64,000 nucleotides of DNA from Bacteroidota bacterium (GTDB lineage: Bacteria > Bacteroidota > Bacteroidia > Cytophagales > Cyclobacteriaceae). This document shows, one piece after another, positions 16,675 through 25,820 of this stretch. The DNA is taken from NCBI GenBank assembly GCA_947470895.1, contig CANIVF010000017.1, positions 1 through 64,000 on the forward strand. Reading direction: 5' to 3'. A program made the position numbers and the translations under genes. Under the pieces are notes generated by a model. The model made no database searches, had not been told where the DNA came from, and saw only the letters and a list, made by a program, of their open reading frames with translations. The first letter of the stretch is position 1. Every line of letters begins with the position of its first letter.

Positions 16675-18162
16675 CTATAACTCATGAATCTCGTTGGTGA
16701 CCCGTTGTGCGGAGCGAAGGCATGACTCCATCCCACGACTAAGATTGTCAGCATACGTTCCAGCAAAGTACATCCGTCCTTCTGGCTTGGTTATCTGTGG
16801 CCAGAATTTATGCATCTCCCCTATGGGAAAAGGTTCCATTTCACAACTTGGGGCATACTTGTCCTTTGTCCAATCCTTGGTCAAGCCCTCCACAATCGTA
16901 TCATGTTTGCCAGGATAAAGTTTTCTGAAAGACGCTAACACACGCTGCGGTGATAGCCCACCCGGACCGTACGCTTTTAAAATGACACGACTTGTTTCAA
17001 TCTCATTGGGTTCCTCCCATATCTGCGAAATATCGGGATGCTCAAATTCGATGTTGATACTCTTGAGTCCATCGTCTAACCAAAATTTAGAACTCGCTTC
17101 AAATACATAGAAGGGATGAGAGCTGTACGCCATGTTGTCAATTACATATTGTTTTTCGGGAGACAGCGCAGGTGTTACCTGTATGTTTCGAAATACTTGC
17201 AATGAAATACAGTTCACCAGAAAATCAGCAGACATTTTCTTTTCCTCATCAAAGCCATATGCTTTGTAGGTAACGGTAACTTCGCTTTCTGTTTGCTGTA
17301 TGGATTGTATCGGATGATTCAACAATACGCGCTTGCCCAGTTGTTTTGCGAATGCATTAGGTAATTCCTGGTTGCCACCTTGAAGTCGAAATGTTGTGCC
17401 TTCGGAAAGTGGTATTCCTCTGAAGCGCATGGTAGACAATCGCCATAAATGATAGAGCGCTGAAATATCTTGCCCACCAAGAAAACGAAGAGCCGTAGGC
17501 GAAGCTCCTTCTTTTTTGTAGAGCTCAGCAGCAGAGATCTTGTCGAGATGATCAAGGCCTACACCGAAAGGTTGATTTTCATCTTTGAAATGGGTGAGAT
17601 AAGAATTCAGAAAGAGTGACTTGAATTCGAACCAGGGATTTTTCGAAAGGAATTTTACTTCGCGTTCATTGAATCCAAACTTTTTGAGCACGACTGGATC
17701 CGCCAACTCATCTTCAGAATAAAACTTGCCATCAATCATTTTGAGTGCATGTCGTCCGGGAGCCGCATCAGAACCTTCTGCGTGAGGATATGCCAACACG
17801 GAAAGATTGAATTCCTTGATGTAATCAAAGAAATGTTCATAGCCTGGTTTAGTGATGTGATCCGCTCCGAAATCTGCATACAAGCCATCCGACAATCCAT
17901 CGCGCCCTGTGAATACGTGACCTCCATGCCTTCCGGTTGCTTCCAACACTACCACCTCATGGCCTTTCTTCATGAGCTCGTATGCACAGCACAGGCCCGA
18001 TATTCCACCGCCTGCGATAATCACTTTTTTTTGCTGCGCCAATGGAAGTTGATTCATCATTCCATGTTCGTCTTTTGCCTGAAGAATGCCCGGCACAAGC
18101 AAAGAACTTCCCATTCCCGCTATGGCTGTACTGATAAACTCTCTTCTTTTTAAATTTTTCAT
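16675..18162 (-). CDS. Tat-exported flavin-dependent amine oxidase family protein
   Basis: This 495-residue FAD enzyme has a KRREFISTAIAG twin-arginine signal. The dinucleotide-binding motif is 'VIIAGGGISGLCCAYEL' near residue 50, followed by 'VVVLEATGRHGGHVFT', the amine-oxidase second motif. The C-terminal FAD contact is 'MYFAGTYADNLSRGMESCLRSAQRV'. Family members oxidise amines or amino acids to imines or desaturate substrates. Here the stop codon is two bases from the start of a c-type cytochrome gene, suggesting that electrons go to the respiratory chain and not to oxygen. In an amino-sugar cluster, an amino-bearing sugar derivative is a possible substrate, but that is speculative. Confidence 0.88.
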   Translation of the reverse strand: MKNLKRREFISTAIAGMGSSLLVPGILQAKDEHGMMNQLPLAQQKKVIIAGGGISGLCCAYELMKKGHEVVVLEATGRHGGHVFTGRDGLSDGLYADFGADHITKPGYEHFFDYIKEFNLSVLAYPHAEGSDAAPGRHALKMIDGKFYSEDELADPVVLKKFGFNEREVKFLSKNPWFEFKSLFLNSYLTHFKDENQPFGVGLDHLDKISAAELYKKEGASPTALRFLGGQDISALYHLWRLSTMRFRGIPLSEGTTFRLQGGNQELPNAFAKQLGKRVLLNHPIQSIQQTESEVTVTYKAYGFDEEKKMSADFLVNCISLQVFRNIQVTPALSPEKQYVIDNMAYSSHPFYVFEASSKFWLDDGLKSINIEFEHPDISQIWEEPNEIETSRVILKAYGPGGLSPQRVLASFRKLYPGKHDTIVEGLTKDWTKDKYAPSCEMEPFPIGEMHKFWPQITKPEGRMYFAGTYADNLSRGMESCLRSAQRVTNEIHEL

Positions 18163-18229
18163 TCGTTAGAGATTTGATACTTCAAACTCAGGGACCTACA
18201 TCTTTACATAACAGGGTACGGCTTTATAT

Positions 18230-19552
18230 TTAAAAACTCCACTTTCTAATCCGATGTCCATATACTGCATAAAATACCAGGTATAGATAGCAAGGAAATA
18301 AAACCCAGTAAGCAATTCGTACATCATACAAATCCGCAAAGTATCCATAAAACAAAGGCAAGATCGCGTTGCCACATAAACCCATGATCATGATGGAAGC
18401 GCCCAGTTTGGTAAATCTTCCTAAGCCATCTAAAGCAAGTGGCCAGATGCCGGCCCACACTAATGAATTCGCGAGACCCAATAAGACGACAAACCAAATT
18501 GAAATATCTATAGTATGACCCAAAAGGGTTACCGGACCATGGGTGAAAATAATAAGTAATGTGAAGATCACTCCAAGTAGCGTGCAAATCCTAAACATGT
18601 TCACCTGACTAATGAATTTCGGAATAAGTGAAATGCCAATCACATATCCACAGATCGTAACAAAGAGCGTGTAGGATGGAAATACTTTAGCTTCCATTAA
18701 ATCGATGTGCATGTAATTGGCGTATCCAATAATGGTATCAATGGCGATCACCTGTGTGCCCACATGTAGGAATATGGCAAACGCACCTAAGATGAGGTGA
18801 GGAAATTGAAATATGCTTGTCTTTCCGGAATTTGCGATAGCGACATCGGAACTTTCATGTTCAGTGTCAATCTCTGGTAGTGGAGAGAAACGCACCATCA
18901 AGCCAAGGCCAAATAATACTATTCCCACGATGGAATAAGGTATAATTACCCTACGTATTAATTCATCAAGAGCAGCATTCTTTTCAGCTTCCCCCATGGT
19001 GGATAATTGATTGAATAACTCTGTGTCGCCTACGCGTAAAATAACAGCAGCAAAAATCAACGGAGCCAGTATACCAGCTCCCTTATTGCAAATGCCCATG
19101 ATGCTTATGCGTTGTGCTGCTCTTTCTTTTGGGCCCAATACCGTGATGTATGGATTAGCTGCAGTTTGCAGAATCGCTAACCCTGTTCCCAAAGTAAACA
19201 AGCCGAACAAAAATATTTCATAGGTTCTGCTTACCGCAGCAGGAACAAAAATGAAAGCCCCAACAGCCATCACCCAAAACCCAATCATCATTCCTTTTTT
19301 AAATCCTACCGACTTCAACAAATAGGATGAAGGCACCGACATGACAAAATAAGAAATGTAAAAGGCGAAGGTGACTAGGTATGCTCTGAAGTTGCTGAGC
19401 TCACAGGCAATTTTAAAGTAGGGAATCAGAATAGAATTCACCCAAGAGACAAAACCAAAAATGAAAAACAACACTCCAATGATCAGAATGGAAATGGTTG
19501 TATCCCGTTTGCTTAACGAACCGACTTGTATGGATTGAATGGGTTTGTTCAT
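18230..19552 (-). CDS. nagP: MFS sugar porter of the FucP/NagP type
   Basis: This 440-residue inner-membrane permease has about twelve hydrophobic helices. The first helix region 'FIFGFVSWVNSILIPYFK' and 'LQTAANPYITVLGPKERAAQR' are hallmarks of the FucP/GluP/NagP group of proton-sugar symporters. The surrounding nagA, nagB and GH109 genes make N-acetylglucosamine or N-acetylgalactosamine the likely cargo, which is why I give the symbol; the sequence alone would also fit glucose, galactose or fucose. It lies 67 bases before the amine oxidase and 79 after the SGNH gene. No GlcNAc kinase gene appears in the cluster, so phosphorylation must be done by a kinase elsewhere. Confidence 0.85.
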   Translation of the reverse strand: MNKPIQSIQVGSLSKRDTTISILIIGVLFFIFGFVSWVNSILIPYFKIACELSNFRAYLVTFAFYISYFVMSVPSSYLLKSVGFKKGMMIGFWVMAVGAFIFVPAAVSRTYEIFLFGLFTLGTGLAILQTAANPYITVLGPKERAAQRISIMGICNKGAGILAPLIFAAVILRVGDTELFNQLSTMGEAEKNAALDELIRRVIIPYSIVGIVLFGLGLMVRFSPLPEIDTEHESSDVAIANSGKTSIFQFPHLILGAFAIFLHVGTQVIAIDTIIGYANYMHIDLMEAKVFPSYTLFVTICGYVIGISLIPKFISQVNMFRICTLLGVIFTLLIIFTHGPVTLLGHTIDISIWFVVLLGLANSLVWAGIWPLALDGLGRFTKLGASIMIMGLCGNAILPLFYGYFADLYDVRIAYWVLFPCYLYLVFYAVYGHRIRKWSF

Positions 19553-19631
19553 TTAAATAATGATCGTTTTACTAATAACATCCTTGAACTTGCCATCTTA
19601 TCTAACGTTACAGGACTTCTCTTCTGAATAT

Positions 19632-21431
19632 TTATTTCCTTCTGATTTGCACTTTTTCAATCGGCTTGAGATAAGGGGTAATTGCTTGTGCTAGTCTTAT
19701 GTATCCTTCCGCATTGGGATGTAAGCCATCGGTAAAAAAAAATTCATTGATTTTACCATTCGCGTCAAGAAGCACTTTGCCTGCATCGAGGTAACGCACA
19801 TTCATTAATCCAGAAACTTTTACTATTCCCTGGTTTAGTTCAGAAATTTTTTGCTCATCTTTTCTGCGAGGGTAAATTCCCATTAATAAAATCTCCGCCT
19901 TAGGTTGCCGGATTTTAATGGCGTGAATTAGAAATTGTAATCCCTCAAGAATTTCCGCATTGGAATTCAGTGAAATGTTATTCGTTCCAATCAGTATGAC
20001 AACCTGGGCAGCTTCGTAGCCAGAGAGTTCATCGTGATACACACGCCACAAAACATTTTCGATGCGATCCCAACCATAACCAAAATTGCGAACACCTAAT
20101 GGCTCCATGAGTTCATTCCATGAATCAAGGCCGTTCGCTATAGATATTTTCGGTTCGCCACCCCAGAAATGAGTGATGGAATTGCCAAGAAATACAATTC
20201 GTGGTGATTTCATTTTATTTAACGCCAGTATTTCGCGATGACGATTGTCCCAATCGTATACATTGGCATCCCTGTTTTGAATACTGGGTTGAGTCGTAGT
20301 TTGTTCACCCCAAGGTTCATGTAAAATGTTGCGTATTATCTTTTCATATGCATTAGCATATTGTTGCATACCCAAATCATTGGGGTGAGTTCCATCAACT
20401 GTTGCATCTAACGATAATCCAATTTCTTCTTTCGATAAGAGATACAAATTATTATGCCCTTCGAATTTTAGTTGTTCAAATGCCTGGCGCTGTGCTTGGT
20501 TAAGTGCCGTATAACCGAGTTGGTGAGATGAATTAATTGCTTCATCGCTATAGCCACAATGCTCCACCAGTAAAATTGGAGTCAAAAGATTTTTCTGGCG
20601 AAGTTGTTTGACAGATTGTATAACTAGATTTTTTACTTGTTCAGATTTAGATGCGTCCGATGCATCCAGATTGGGCAAGCAATCTAATACATACATTTTA
20701 GCATCGATCTCTCCTATGAAGTCTGTCACTTCCTTCTCTAACCTTCCATTACCGGAAAATCCAAGATTGATCAACGGGCGATCCAGTTTTCTTCCTGCAA
20801 TAGCAGGCCATGCCATACCCGGACGAGAAGCACAACCACCTTGTGCGATGGAGGTTCCATATACTACAATAGGTTTCTCATCTCGTACAGGCAATGGATC
20901 AAATCGTGTTCCTTTGGGAACTCCAATTTCCATCCATTTCACCGTATTATACAAGGGAAAATACAAACGATATTCGCGACCCTTCTGATGATACGTGTCA
21001 TTAGGTGTTAATCCGTTAAACCGATATTCAATGGTATCGCCAAACGTATATCTGCCCGAACACCATAACCATTCTCCATCTGTGCTGATCGCATATAAAT
21101 CAACACCACTTACGCCAGTGGCTGGCATATGTGGCATTGCTTTTTCTCCACTCACATTATACCGAACAATAATCTGATCTGCATCAGATTTAAAGCGCAG
21201 CATTAGTCCCGCAGAATTCCGTGATAAATCCCAAACGTCTTGCCGCACTAACTTTTCCGCTATTGCTGGGAGCCGGTCGTATGGATTCTTTACTTCTTTC
21301 CAGGCTTGTCCTTCTAGTACCGGGAACTGATTTTTAGCAGGATTCCACCAGATGTAATTGGATTCCTGGGAATAACCTGAGTTTACCTGAAAAAAAGTGA
21401 GCAAGAAAAAAACACGAAGACAATTATTCAT
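19632..21431 (-). CDS. Secreted tandem SGNH/GDSL esterase
   Basis: This 599-residue protein has a Sec signal (about 20 residues, ending NSGYSQ). It contains an N-terminal beta-sandwich region (about 30-170) and two complete SGNH hydrolase domains. The first has 'VVYGTSIAQGGCA' at about 190 as block I, a 'NLGFSGNG' glycine block, and 'DGTHPNDLG' with the Asp-His pair near 355. The second has 'IVFLGNSITHFWGG' at about 410, 'NFGYGWDRIEN', 'ILIGTNN' and 'TDGLHPNAEGY' near 575. Both catalytic sets look intact. Each is known singly in carbohydrate esterases. The fusion may deacylate two positions or two neighbouring residues of one glycan. It lies in the amino-sugar cluster between nagB and the porter. 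Confidence 0.88.
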   Translation of the reverse strand: MNNCLRVFFLLTFFQVNSGYSQESNYIWWNPAKNQFPVLEGQAWKEVKNPYDRLPAIAEKLVRQDVWDLSRNSAGLMLRFKSDADQIIVRYNVSGEKAMPHMPATGVSGVDLYAISTDGEWLWCSGRYTFGDTIEYRFNGLTPNDTYHQKGREYRLYFPLYNTVKWMEIGVPKGTRFDPLPVRDEKPIVVYGTSIAQGGCASRPGMAWPAIAGRKLDRPLINLGFSGNGRLEKEVTDFIGEIDAKMYVLDCLPNLDASDASKSEQVKNLVIQSVKQLRQKNLLTPILLVEHCGYSDEAINSSHQLGYTALNQAQRQAFEQLKFEGHNNLYLLSKEEIGLSLDATVDGTHPNDLGMQQYANAYEKIIRNILHEPWGEQTTTQPSIQNRDANVYDWDNRHREILALNKMKSPRIVFLGNSITHFWGGEPKISIANGLDSWNELMEPLGVRNFGYGWDRIENVLWRVYHDELSGYEAAQVVILIGTNNISLNSNAEILEGLQFLIHAIKIRQPKAEILLMGIYPRRKDEQKISELNQGIVKVSGLMNVRYLDAGKVLLDANGKINEFFFTDGLHPNAEGYIRLAQAITPYLKPIEKVQIRRK

Positions 21432-21486
21432 AAAATGAAGTATCGGTCAATATGGATTCCATCCTTCCTTTAAAGAGATTAACAAC

Positions 21487-22230
21487 CTATCTGGATTTTA
21501 ATAATAGCGATGCAGAAGCATCATCCAGAAAACAAGTACAGTAGTTATGCATCTGCATGGCCGTGGCCGGGAATAAATGACTCACGGGCTGCTCAATGGT
21601 ATTCTTCACAGCAACAGCTTTTCGTTGATCAGGTACAGAGCAAATAATATGTTTCGATTTTAAAATCTGTTGTATCGACATGCTGATCGCTTTCTTCGGC
21701 ACATCGCCCATAGTCTTAAACCAACCTTCACCTAACTGTTGATTACGGCACGCTTCATCTAGCTCCACCACGATATAGGGTGTTTCAATTTCAAAATCTG
21801 CTGGGGGATCATTAAAAGCAAGATGCCCGTTTTCACCAATGCCCACAAAGGCTACATCAATCGGATGATTCAAAATATTATTTGACAACCGAACACACTC
21901 ACTTTTTTCATCCACTTCACCATCGATTAAGTTAACTTCTTTCAATGGTGGAACCTTAGCGATAAATCTTTCTTTCAGATACTTTCTAAAACTTGCCGGA
22001 TGAGTGATGGGCAATCCGATGTATTCGTCCAGGTGAAACATCGTTACTTGACTCCAATCAATACCGGTTTCAGCAAGTAGTTGATTCAATGTTTCAAACT
22101 GACTGGTGCCTGTAGCTAAGATGATATTAGCAAAACCATTCTGTTCAATCGCCTGACGAATTAGTGTTGCTCCTGATTTACCTGCCGCGATCCCTAATTC
22201 TTTCGGGCTACTCTTTATTACTATTTCCAT
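21487..22230 (-). CDS. nagB: Glucosamine-6-phosphate deaminase
   Basis: The enzyme converts glucosamine-6-phosphate to fructose-6-phosphate and ammonia. The 247-residue protein carries 'TMFHLDEYIGLP' with the catalytic aspartate and 'VGIGENGHLAFNDPPADF', which is the NagB signature with the catalytic histidine. It lacks a signal peptide. It is slightly shorter than the E. coli enzyme (266 residues), mainly at the C-terminus, as in many Bacteroidota homologues. A sugar-phosphate isomerase of the same fold (6-phosphogluconolactonase) is excluded by the GENGHLAFNDP block. It lies 18 bases after the DUF1080 gene and provides the final specific step of the cytoplasmic amino-sugar route. Confidence 0.93.
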   Translation of the reverse strand: MEIVIKSSPKELGIAAGKSGATLIRQAIEQNGFANIILATGTSQFETLNQLLAETGIDWSQVTMFHLDEYIGLPITHPASFRKYLKERFIAKVPPLKEVNLIDGEVDEKSECVRLSNNILNHPIDVAFVGIGENGHLAFNDPPADFEIETPYIVVELDEACRNQQLGEGWFKTMGDVPKKAISMSIQQILKSKHIICSVPDQRKAVAVKNTIEQPVSHLFPATAMQMHNYCTCFLDDASASLLLKSR

Positions 22231-22248
22231 TTAAGACTTTTTTATAAA

Positions 22249-23001
22249 CTATTTGATTTCAGCAGCTGTTTGTCCAGCCGAGGTTACACCGGGTGGCAAT
22301 TCTATAATCTTCAGATTACGAAAATGAATTTCGGCACCTTCAGCTTCCAGACATAAGTATCCTTTTTTTTGTGAGGATTGGCTGATGCCATTCACAAACT
22401 TTCCATTTACAGAAAGTTTAATCACGCCATCCACACAGATCACTTCATAGGTATTCCATTCACCTCTTCCTTTACACAAGTTCTCAATGGACTTGCTCCG
22501 CTCTCCTCGCGGATTATCCGGAATGGTTTTCACACCACCCACGCCAAATAGTTCTCCATGAACGTAAGCAATAGGCGGAGTTTCACCGTTGCGCTTATTC
22601 AGGTTTACCCAATCGAGTTCAAGCATTTGCACTTCCACACCATCAGGCAATCGGGTTTCAGGATCTGGATTTGCCGCACTCCAAACAAACACCCCAGAGT
22701 TTCCTCCTGGTTCAATATGTTGCCACTCCACATGCAGGATGAAATTTTCATACTGCTTTTCAGAACGCATCACGCCAATTGGATTGCCCGTGCTAATCAG
22801 TTCTTTGCCCTTTACCTTCCACGTGTCCGGACTTGTGTTTACATCCAACCATAATAAAGGAACTTCTTCTTTCTTTGATTTTGATATTATTGATTCCAGT
22901 GGAATCATGTTGCCAAATGAAATGGGTTTGGGCTGGGAAAAAGATTTCGTTGCAGGTGAGAATATAAAGCAACAGATTATAATAAACAGATTTGTTCTCA
23001 T
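22249..23001 (-). CDS. Exported DUF1080 protein (3-keto-disaccharide hydrolase type)
   Basis: The protein is 250 residues from the ATG at 23001, giving a Sec signal ([14 protein letters not shown]... to KSFSQ). A longer reading frame up to 23085 overlaps the preceding gene and is rejected. The body is a concanavalin-like beta-sandwich with the family features '[12 protein letters not shown]', '[15 protein letters not shown]', 'LELDWVN' and '[21 protein letters not shown]'. Homologous PF06439 proteins from Bacteroidota and Agrobacterium cleave 3-keto-glucosides produced by Gfo/Idh or other dehydrogenases. It begins 23 bases after a Tat-type Gfo/Idh gene, so the two probably act in series. The precise glycoside is unknown. 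Confidence 0.85.
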   Translation of the reverse strand: MRTNLFIIICCFIFSPATKSFSQPKPISFGNMIPLESIISKSKKEEVPLLWLDVNTSPDTWKVKGKELISTGNPIGVMRSEKQYENFILHVEWQHIEPGGNSGVFVWSAANPDPETRLPDGVEVQMLELDWVNLNKRNGETPPIAYVHGELFGVGGVKTIPDNPRGERSKSIENLCKGRGEWNTYEVICVDGVIKLSVNGKFVNGISQSSQKKGYLCLEAEGAEIHFRNLKIIELPPGVTSAGQTAAEIK

Positions 23002-23024
23002 TGGCTTTGTTTGGATTAACGATC

Positions 23025-24329
23025 TCAGAATGCTTTTGTAACACCAGGCATGGCAACAGGTGATGTGTGCCATTTTAAATCCCAACTATATTGATCAATG
23101 GCCGGTGAGAGTGCCACTTTTGAATTTATGGCATCGTCCCATGTTATGGTTTGTCCGGTATAAGCAACCATTCTTCCCAAAACTCCCAGCATAGAACTTC
23201 GTGCCATCACTTCGCCATCATTCATGGGTTTCCCATTTCGTATGGAAGCAAATAATTCATCATGCTCCGTTTGATACATGTCATTTTTCTCGCCCGTGTA
23301 TTGCCAATTTACTTTACCAGTAATTTCATGTTTGCCCCCACCAATAAATGCGTTGCCCTGTGTACCCGATACTTCAACTCGATTCGTAGTACTACATCCA
23401 TCTTGCTGTCTGCTAAAATGTATTCCCTTAAGGTCCTTGCCATAATCATACTCAATGGCAAAATGATCATACGCATTGCCATAAATGGGATCAACTCGTG
23501 TCTGTCTTCCACCTGTACCCATAGCACTTATCGGATTTTTATCTCCCAAAGCCCACGACATCATATCTAAACTATGAACCATCATCTCATTGATGAAGTC
23601 TCCCGACAACCAATCGTAATACAACCAGTTTCTCAATTGATATTCCATATCCGTCCAGCCCGCCTGTCTGGGTTTTGACCAGAGTTGCTCACCATTGCGC
23701 ACGGTGTATACATTTTTGATCTCACCTATTTCACCATTCAGCACTTTTTGAAATAATGCTCGCTTTGGAAAATCATACCGAAAGCAAAATCCCGACACAA
23801 CGGATAACTTTTTTTCTTTTGCCTTTTTTGCTGCTGCCAATACTTTTCGCACACCCGGGGCATCGATCGCCACGGGCTTTTCACAAAAAGCATGTTTACC
23901 AGCTTCGATGGCAGCCATCATATGATCTGGCCTAAAAGCAGGAGGCGTGGTAAGCAGCACTACATCGACATCCGACTCAATTACTTTTTTATAAGCATCG
24001 AAACCAATGAACCGATGCGTCTTGTCAACCTTTACTTTTTCAGGATACATTTCAACAAGCGCGTTGTACGACTCATCAAGTCGATCCTGAAATACATCAC
24101 CCATAGCGGTGAGCACCACATTCGGATCCGCTTGCAACGCCTGACTTGCAGCGCCTGCACCTCTGCCTCCGCATCCAATCAAACCTACCTTCAATGTATT
24201 GGTACTTCCTGCAGGTTGCTTCGCCAAACCCATCTGTGGAAGTAAGGTGCCTGCCATCACAGCTGCGCTGGTAGATTTTAAGAATCCTCTGCGACTAATT
24301 GCAAAAAACTTTTCGACATCTTTTTTCAT
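23025..24329 (-). CDS. Tat-exported Gfo/Idh/MocA oxidoreductase, first gene of the cluster
   Basis: This 434-residue protein has a twin-arginine signal ([13 protein letters not shown]). The Rossmann motif is '[14 protein letters not shown]' near residue 50 and the catalytic lysine is in '[11 protein letters not shown]'. The blocks '[13 protein letters not shown]' and '[21 protein letters not shown]' are typical of exported Bacteroidota Gfo/Idh proteins. It is probably the promoter-proximal gene of the 16-kb minus-strand cluster; a -7 element and a small palindrome lie 30-65 bases upstream. Its immediate follower is a DUF1080 protein, so a dehydrogenase plus keto-glycoside lyase pair is plausible. 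The substrate cannot be read from sequence. Confidence 0.88.
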   Translation of the reverse strand: MKKDVEKFFAISRRGFLKSTSAAVMAGTLLPQMGLAKQPAGSTNTLKVGLIGCGGRGAGAASQALQADPNVVLTAMGDVFQDRLDESYNALVEMYPEKVKVDKTHRFIGFDAYKKVIESDVDVVLLTTPPAFRPDHMMAAIEAGKHAFCEKPVAIDAPGVRKVLAAAKKAKEKKLSVVSGFCFRYDFPKRALFQKVLNGEIGEIKNVYTVRNGEQLWSKPRQAGWTDMEYQLRNWLYYDWLSGDFINEMMVHSLDMMSWALGDKNPISAMGTGGRQTRVDPIYGNAYDHFAIEYDYGKDLKGIHFSRQQDGCSTTNRVEVSGTQGNAFIGGGKHEITGKVNWQYTGEKNDMYQTEHDELFASIRNGKPMNDGEVMARSSMLGVLGRMVAYTGQTITWDDAINSKVALSPAIDQYSWDLKWHTSPVAMPGVTKAF

Positions 24330-24360
24330 ACTTTCGGTTTTATCGGGTCATGAAGTTACC

Positions 24361-24373
24361 GACATTCTATGTC
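24361..24373. promoter_or_regulatory. Palindrome in the leader of the amino-sugar cluster
   Basis: GACAT-TCT-ATGTC is a perfect inverted repeat with a three-base centre, 32 bases before the start codon at 24329. It lies just after the putative -7 element, a position suited to a repressor operator. No local regulator is obviously paired with it. Confidence 0.35.
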
Positions 24374-24388
24374 AGTTTCTAATCTAAC

Positions 24389-24396
24389 CAAACATA
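24389..24396 (-). promoter_or_regulatory. Putative Bacteroidota -7 element for the amino-sugar cluster
   Basis: On the minus strand the sequence reads TATGTTTG, a full match to TAnnTTTG. It lies about 60 bases before the first cluster gene. A T-rich segment occupies the -33 region but a clear TTG is not seen. Confidence 0.4.
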
Positions 24397-24576
24397 GTTT
24401 TTTAAGGGAATAATGGAAATGAAATTTTGACTGGCGGTGGTTTTGTCCGGCTACCGCTTCATCAACTTTATTAGTTTTGTCCCTGACAAAACTAGGCTGC
24501 CTCATGATGCTTGATACAGACGTGCCCTTAAAACAAATTGCAACCACTGTCTAGCCCTTATCAGAAGAGGAATAGA

Positions 24577-25129
24577 ATGATTTCTCTGCCCTCTGTACTG
24601 AGTGTTCCGCCAGAAGAAAAGAACAGCTCATGGTATCCGGAGAAAGGGAAAGGTACCTATGCTTTGTTACCGAAGGTATTCAACGTGTATATTATTATAA
24701 TGACATAGAGAGGGAAGCAACGCTCGTATTCACTTATGCCCCCTCTCTTGGTGGTGTATTGGATTCCTTACTGATGCAGTTACCCTCCAAATATCATTTT
24801 GAAACCCTCACGCCATCAAAATTTTCTTCGAGCACCTTTTCCTAAAGTTCATGCACACATGAAACGCCATGCAGCCATTGAAAAATTCGTGTGCAAGGGA
24901 GTAACCGCATCTACTCTCCGGTGTGATGGATCGTCTAGTGGAGCTGCAATGTTACTCTGGCGAAGACCAATTCAGAAAATTGCTTCAACGTAGTCCGCAT
25001 ATTTTACAATTGATCCCACATAAATACCTGGCCAGATATATTGGTATTGATGCCACCATCTTCAGCAAGCTGATGAATAGCATTCGCACCTGGATGCTCA
25101 GTAAAATTCTTGGTAAATACCAAGAATAG
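24577..25129 (+). pseudogene. Decayed Crp/Fnr-family regulator
   Basis: Fragments of one Crp/Fnr-like protein are spread over several frames. From the ATG at 24577 there is a short N-terminal piece (SVLSVPPEEKN), then an apparent internal loss near 24620-24640. Next comes the cyclic-nucleotide-binding-like part ('ERYLCFVTEGIQRVYYY' and 'FTYAPSLGGVLDSLLMQ'), a shift at about 24815-24835 into 'LRAPFPKVHAHMKRHAAIEKF', and another near 24918 into 'RLVELQCYSGEDQF'. The end, with 'SPHILQLIPHKYLARYIG', resembles the C-terminal helical region. At least three lesions make it a pseudogene. It lies 50 bases before a DinB gene, a pairing often seen in Bacteroidota. Confidence 0.75.
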
Positions 25130-25179
25130 CAGTTCAGGCGATCTGCACCTTTGCATCATCACATTACCTATTAATTATC

Positions 25180-25755
25180 ATGACAAATCAATTCGCAGAC
25201 CAATTATTAAAGACACTTGAAGACCAGGTAGAGGATCATGTAAATGATCCCGTGAAGATTTTTCAAAACCTGTCTCCACAACAATTACTGAAGCCTGCTA
25301 CAAATGGAGGCTGGAGCATTGCGCAATGTTTATGGCATCTGAATAGTTATGGAGATTATTACTTGCCTAAAATAAAATCAGGACTGATTAAAAAATATCC
25401 GGCCAATCCTGACATTAAAAGCACGTGGCTCGGCAGCTACTTCACACGCATGATGAAACCGGGTGCGCAAATGAAAAAATATAAGGCATTTAAAAATCAT
25501 ATCCCACCTGTTCAGCTGGAGGCCGATAAAGTAGTGGCCAAGTTTATCCATCAACAAGAGCAACTTTTGAGCCCCTGGAAACAAGCATGGAATACTGATT
25601 TGAATCGCGTGCACATCCCGATCTTCATATTGGGTTGGATGAAACTTAAATTAGGCGATGTATTCCTGTTCATTATTGCGCATAATGAAAGGCGTTTTCA
25701 GCAGGCAAAAAGAAATCTTACGCTACAATGTTTAGCCAATCTTGTTATCCTATAA
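25180..25755 (+). CDS. DinB-family protein
   Basis: This 191-residue cytoplasmic protein has the DinB/YfiT four-helix bundle pattern. 'GGWSIAQCLWHLNSYGDYYLP' supplies a first metal-binding histidine and 'IIAHNERRFQQAKRNL' a second near the C-terminus. Family members include bacillithiol and mycothiol transferases and many proteins of unknown role. The start ATG at 25180 follows the end of the decayed regulator by 50 bases. Because that regulator is dead, the gene may now be expressed without its former control. No substrate can be assigned. Confidence 0.85.
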   Translation: MTNQFADQLLKTLEDQVEDHVNDPVKIFQNLSPQQLLKPATNGGWSIAQCLWHLNSYGDYYLPKIKSGLIKKYPANPDIKSTWLGSYFTRMMKPGAQMKKYKAFKNHIPPVQLEADKVVAKFIHQQEQLLSPWKQAWNTDLNRVHIPIFILGWMKLKLGDVFLFIIAHNERRFQQAKRNLTLQCLANLVIL

Positions 25756-25820
25756 AGCAAATCGCGAATTAAATAAAACCAATCTGTGTTATTGAGAGTA
25801 TACTTGCATAGTATTTCCTG

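Noticed and set aside
23002-23085. Longer N-terminus of the DUF1080 protein
   Set aside because: It overlaps the preceding Gfo/Idh gene and would bury the signal peptide.
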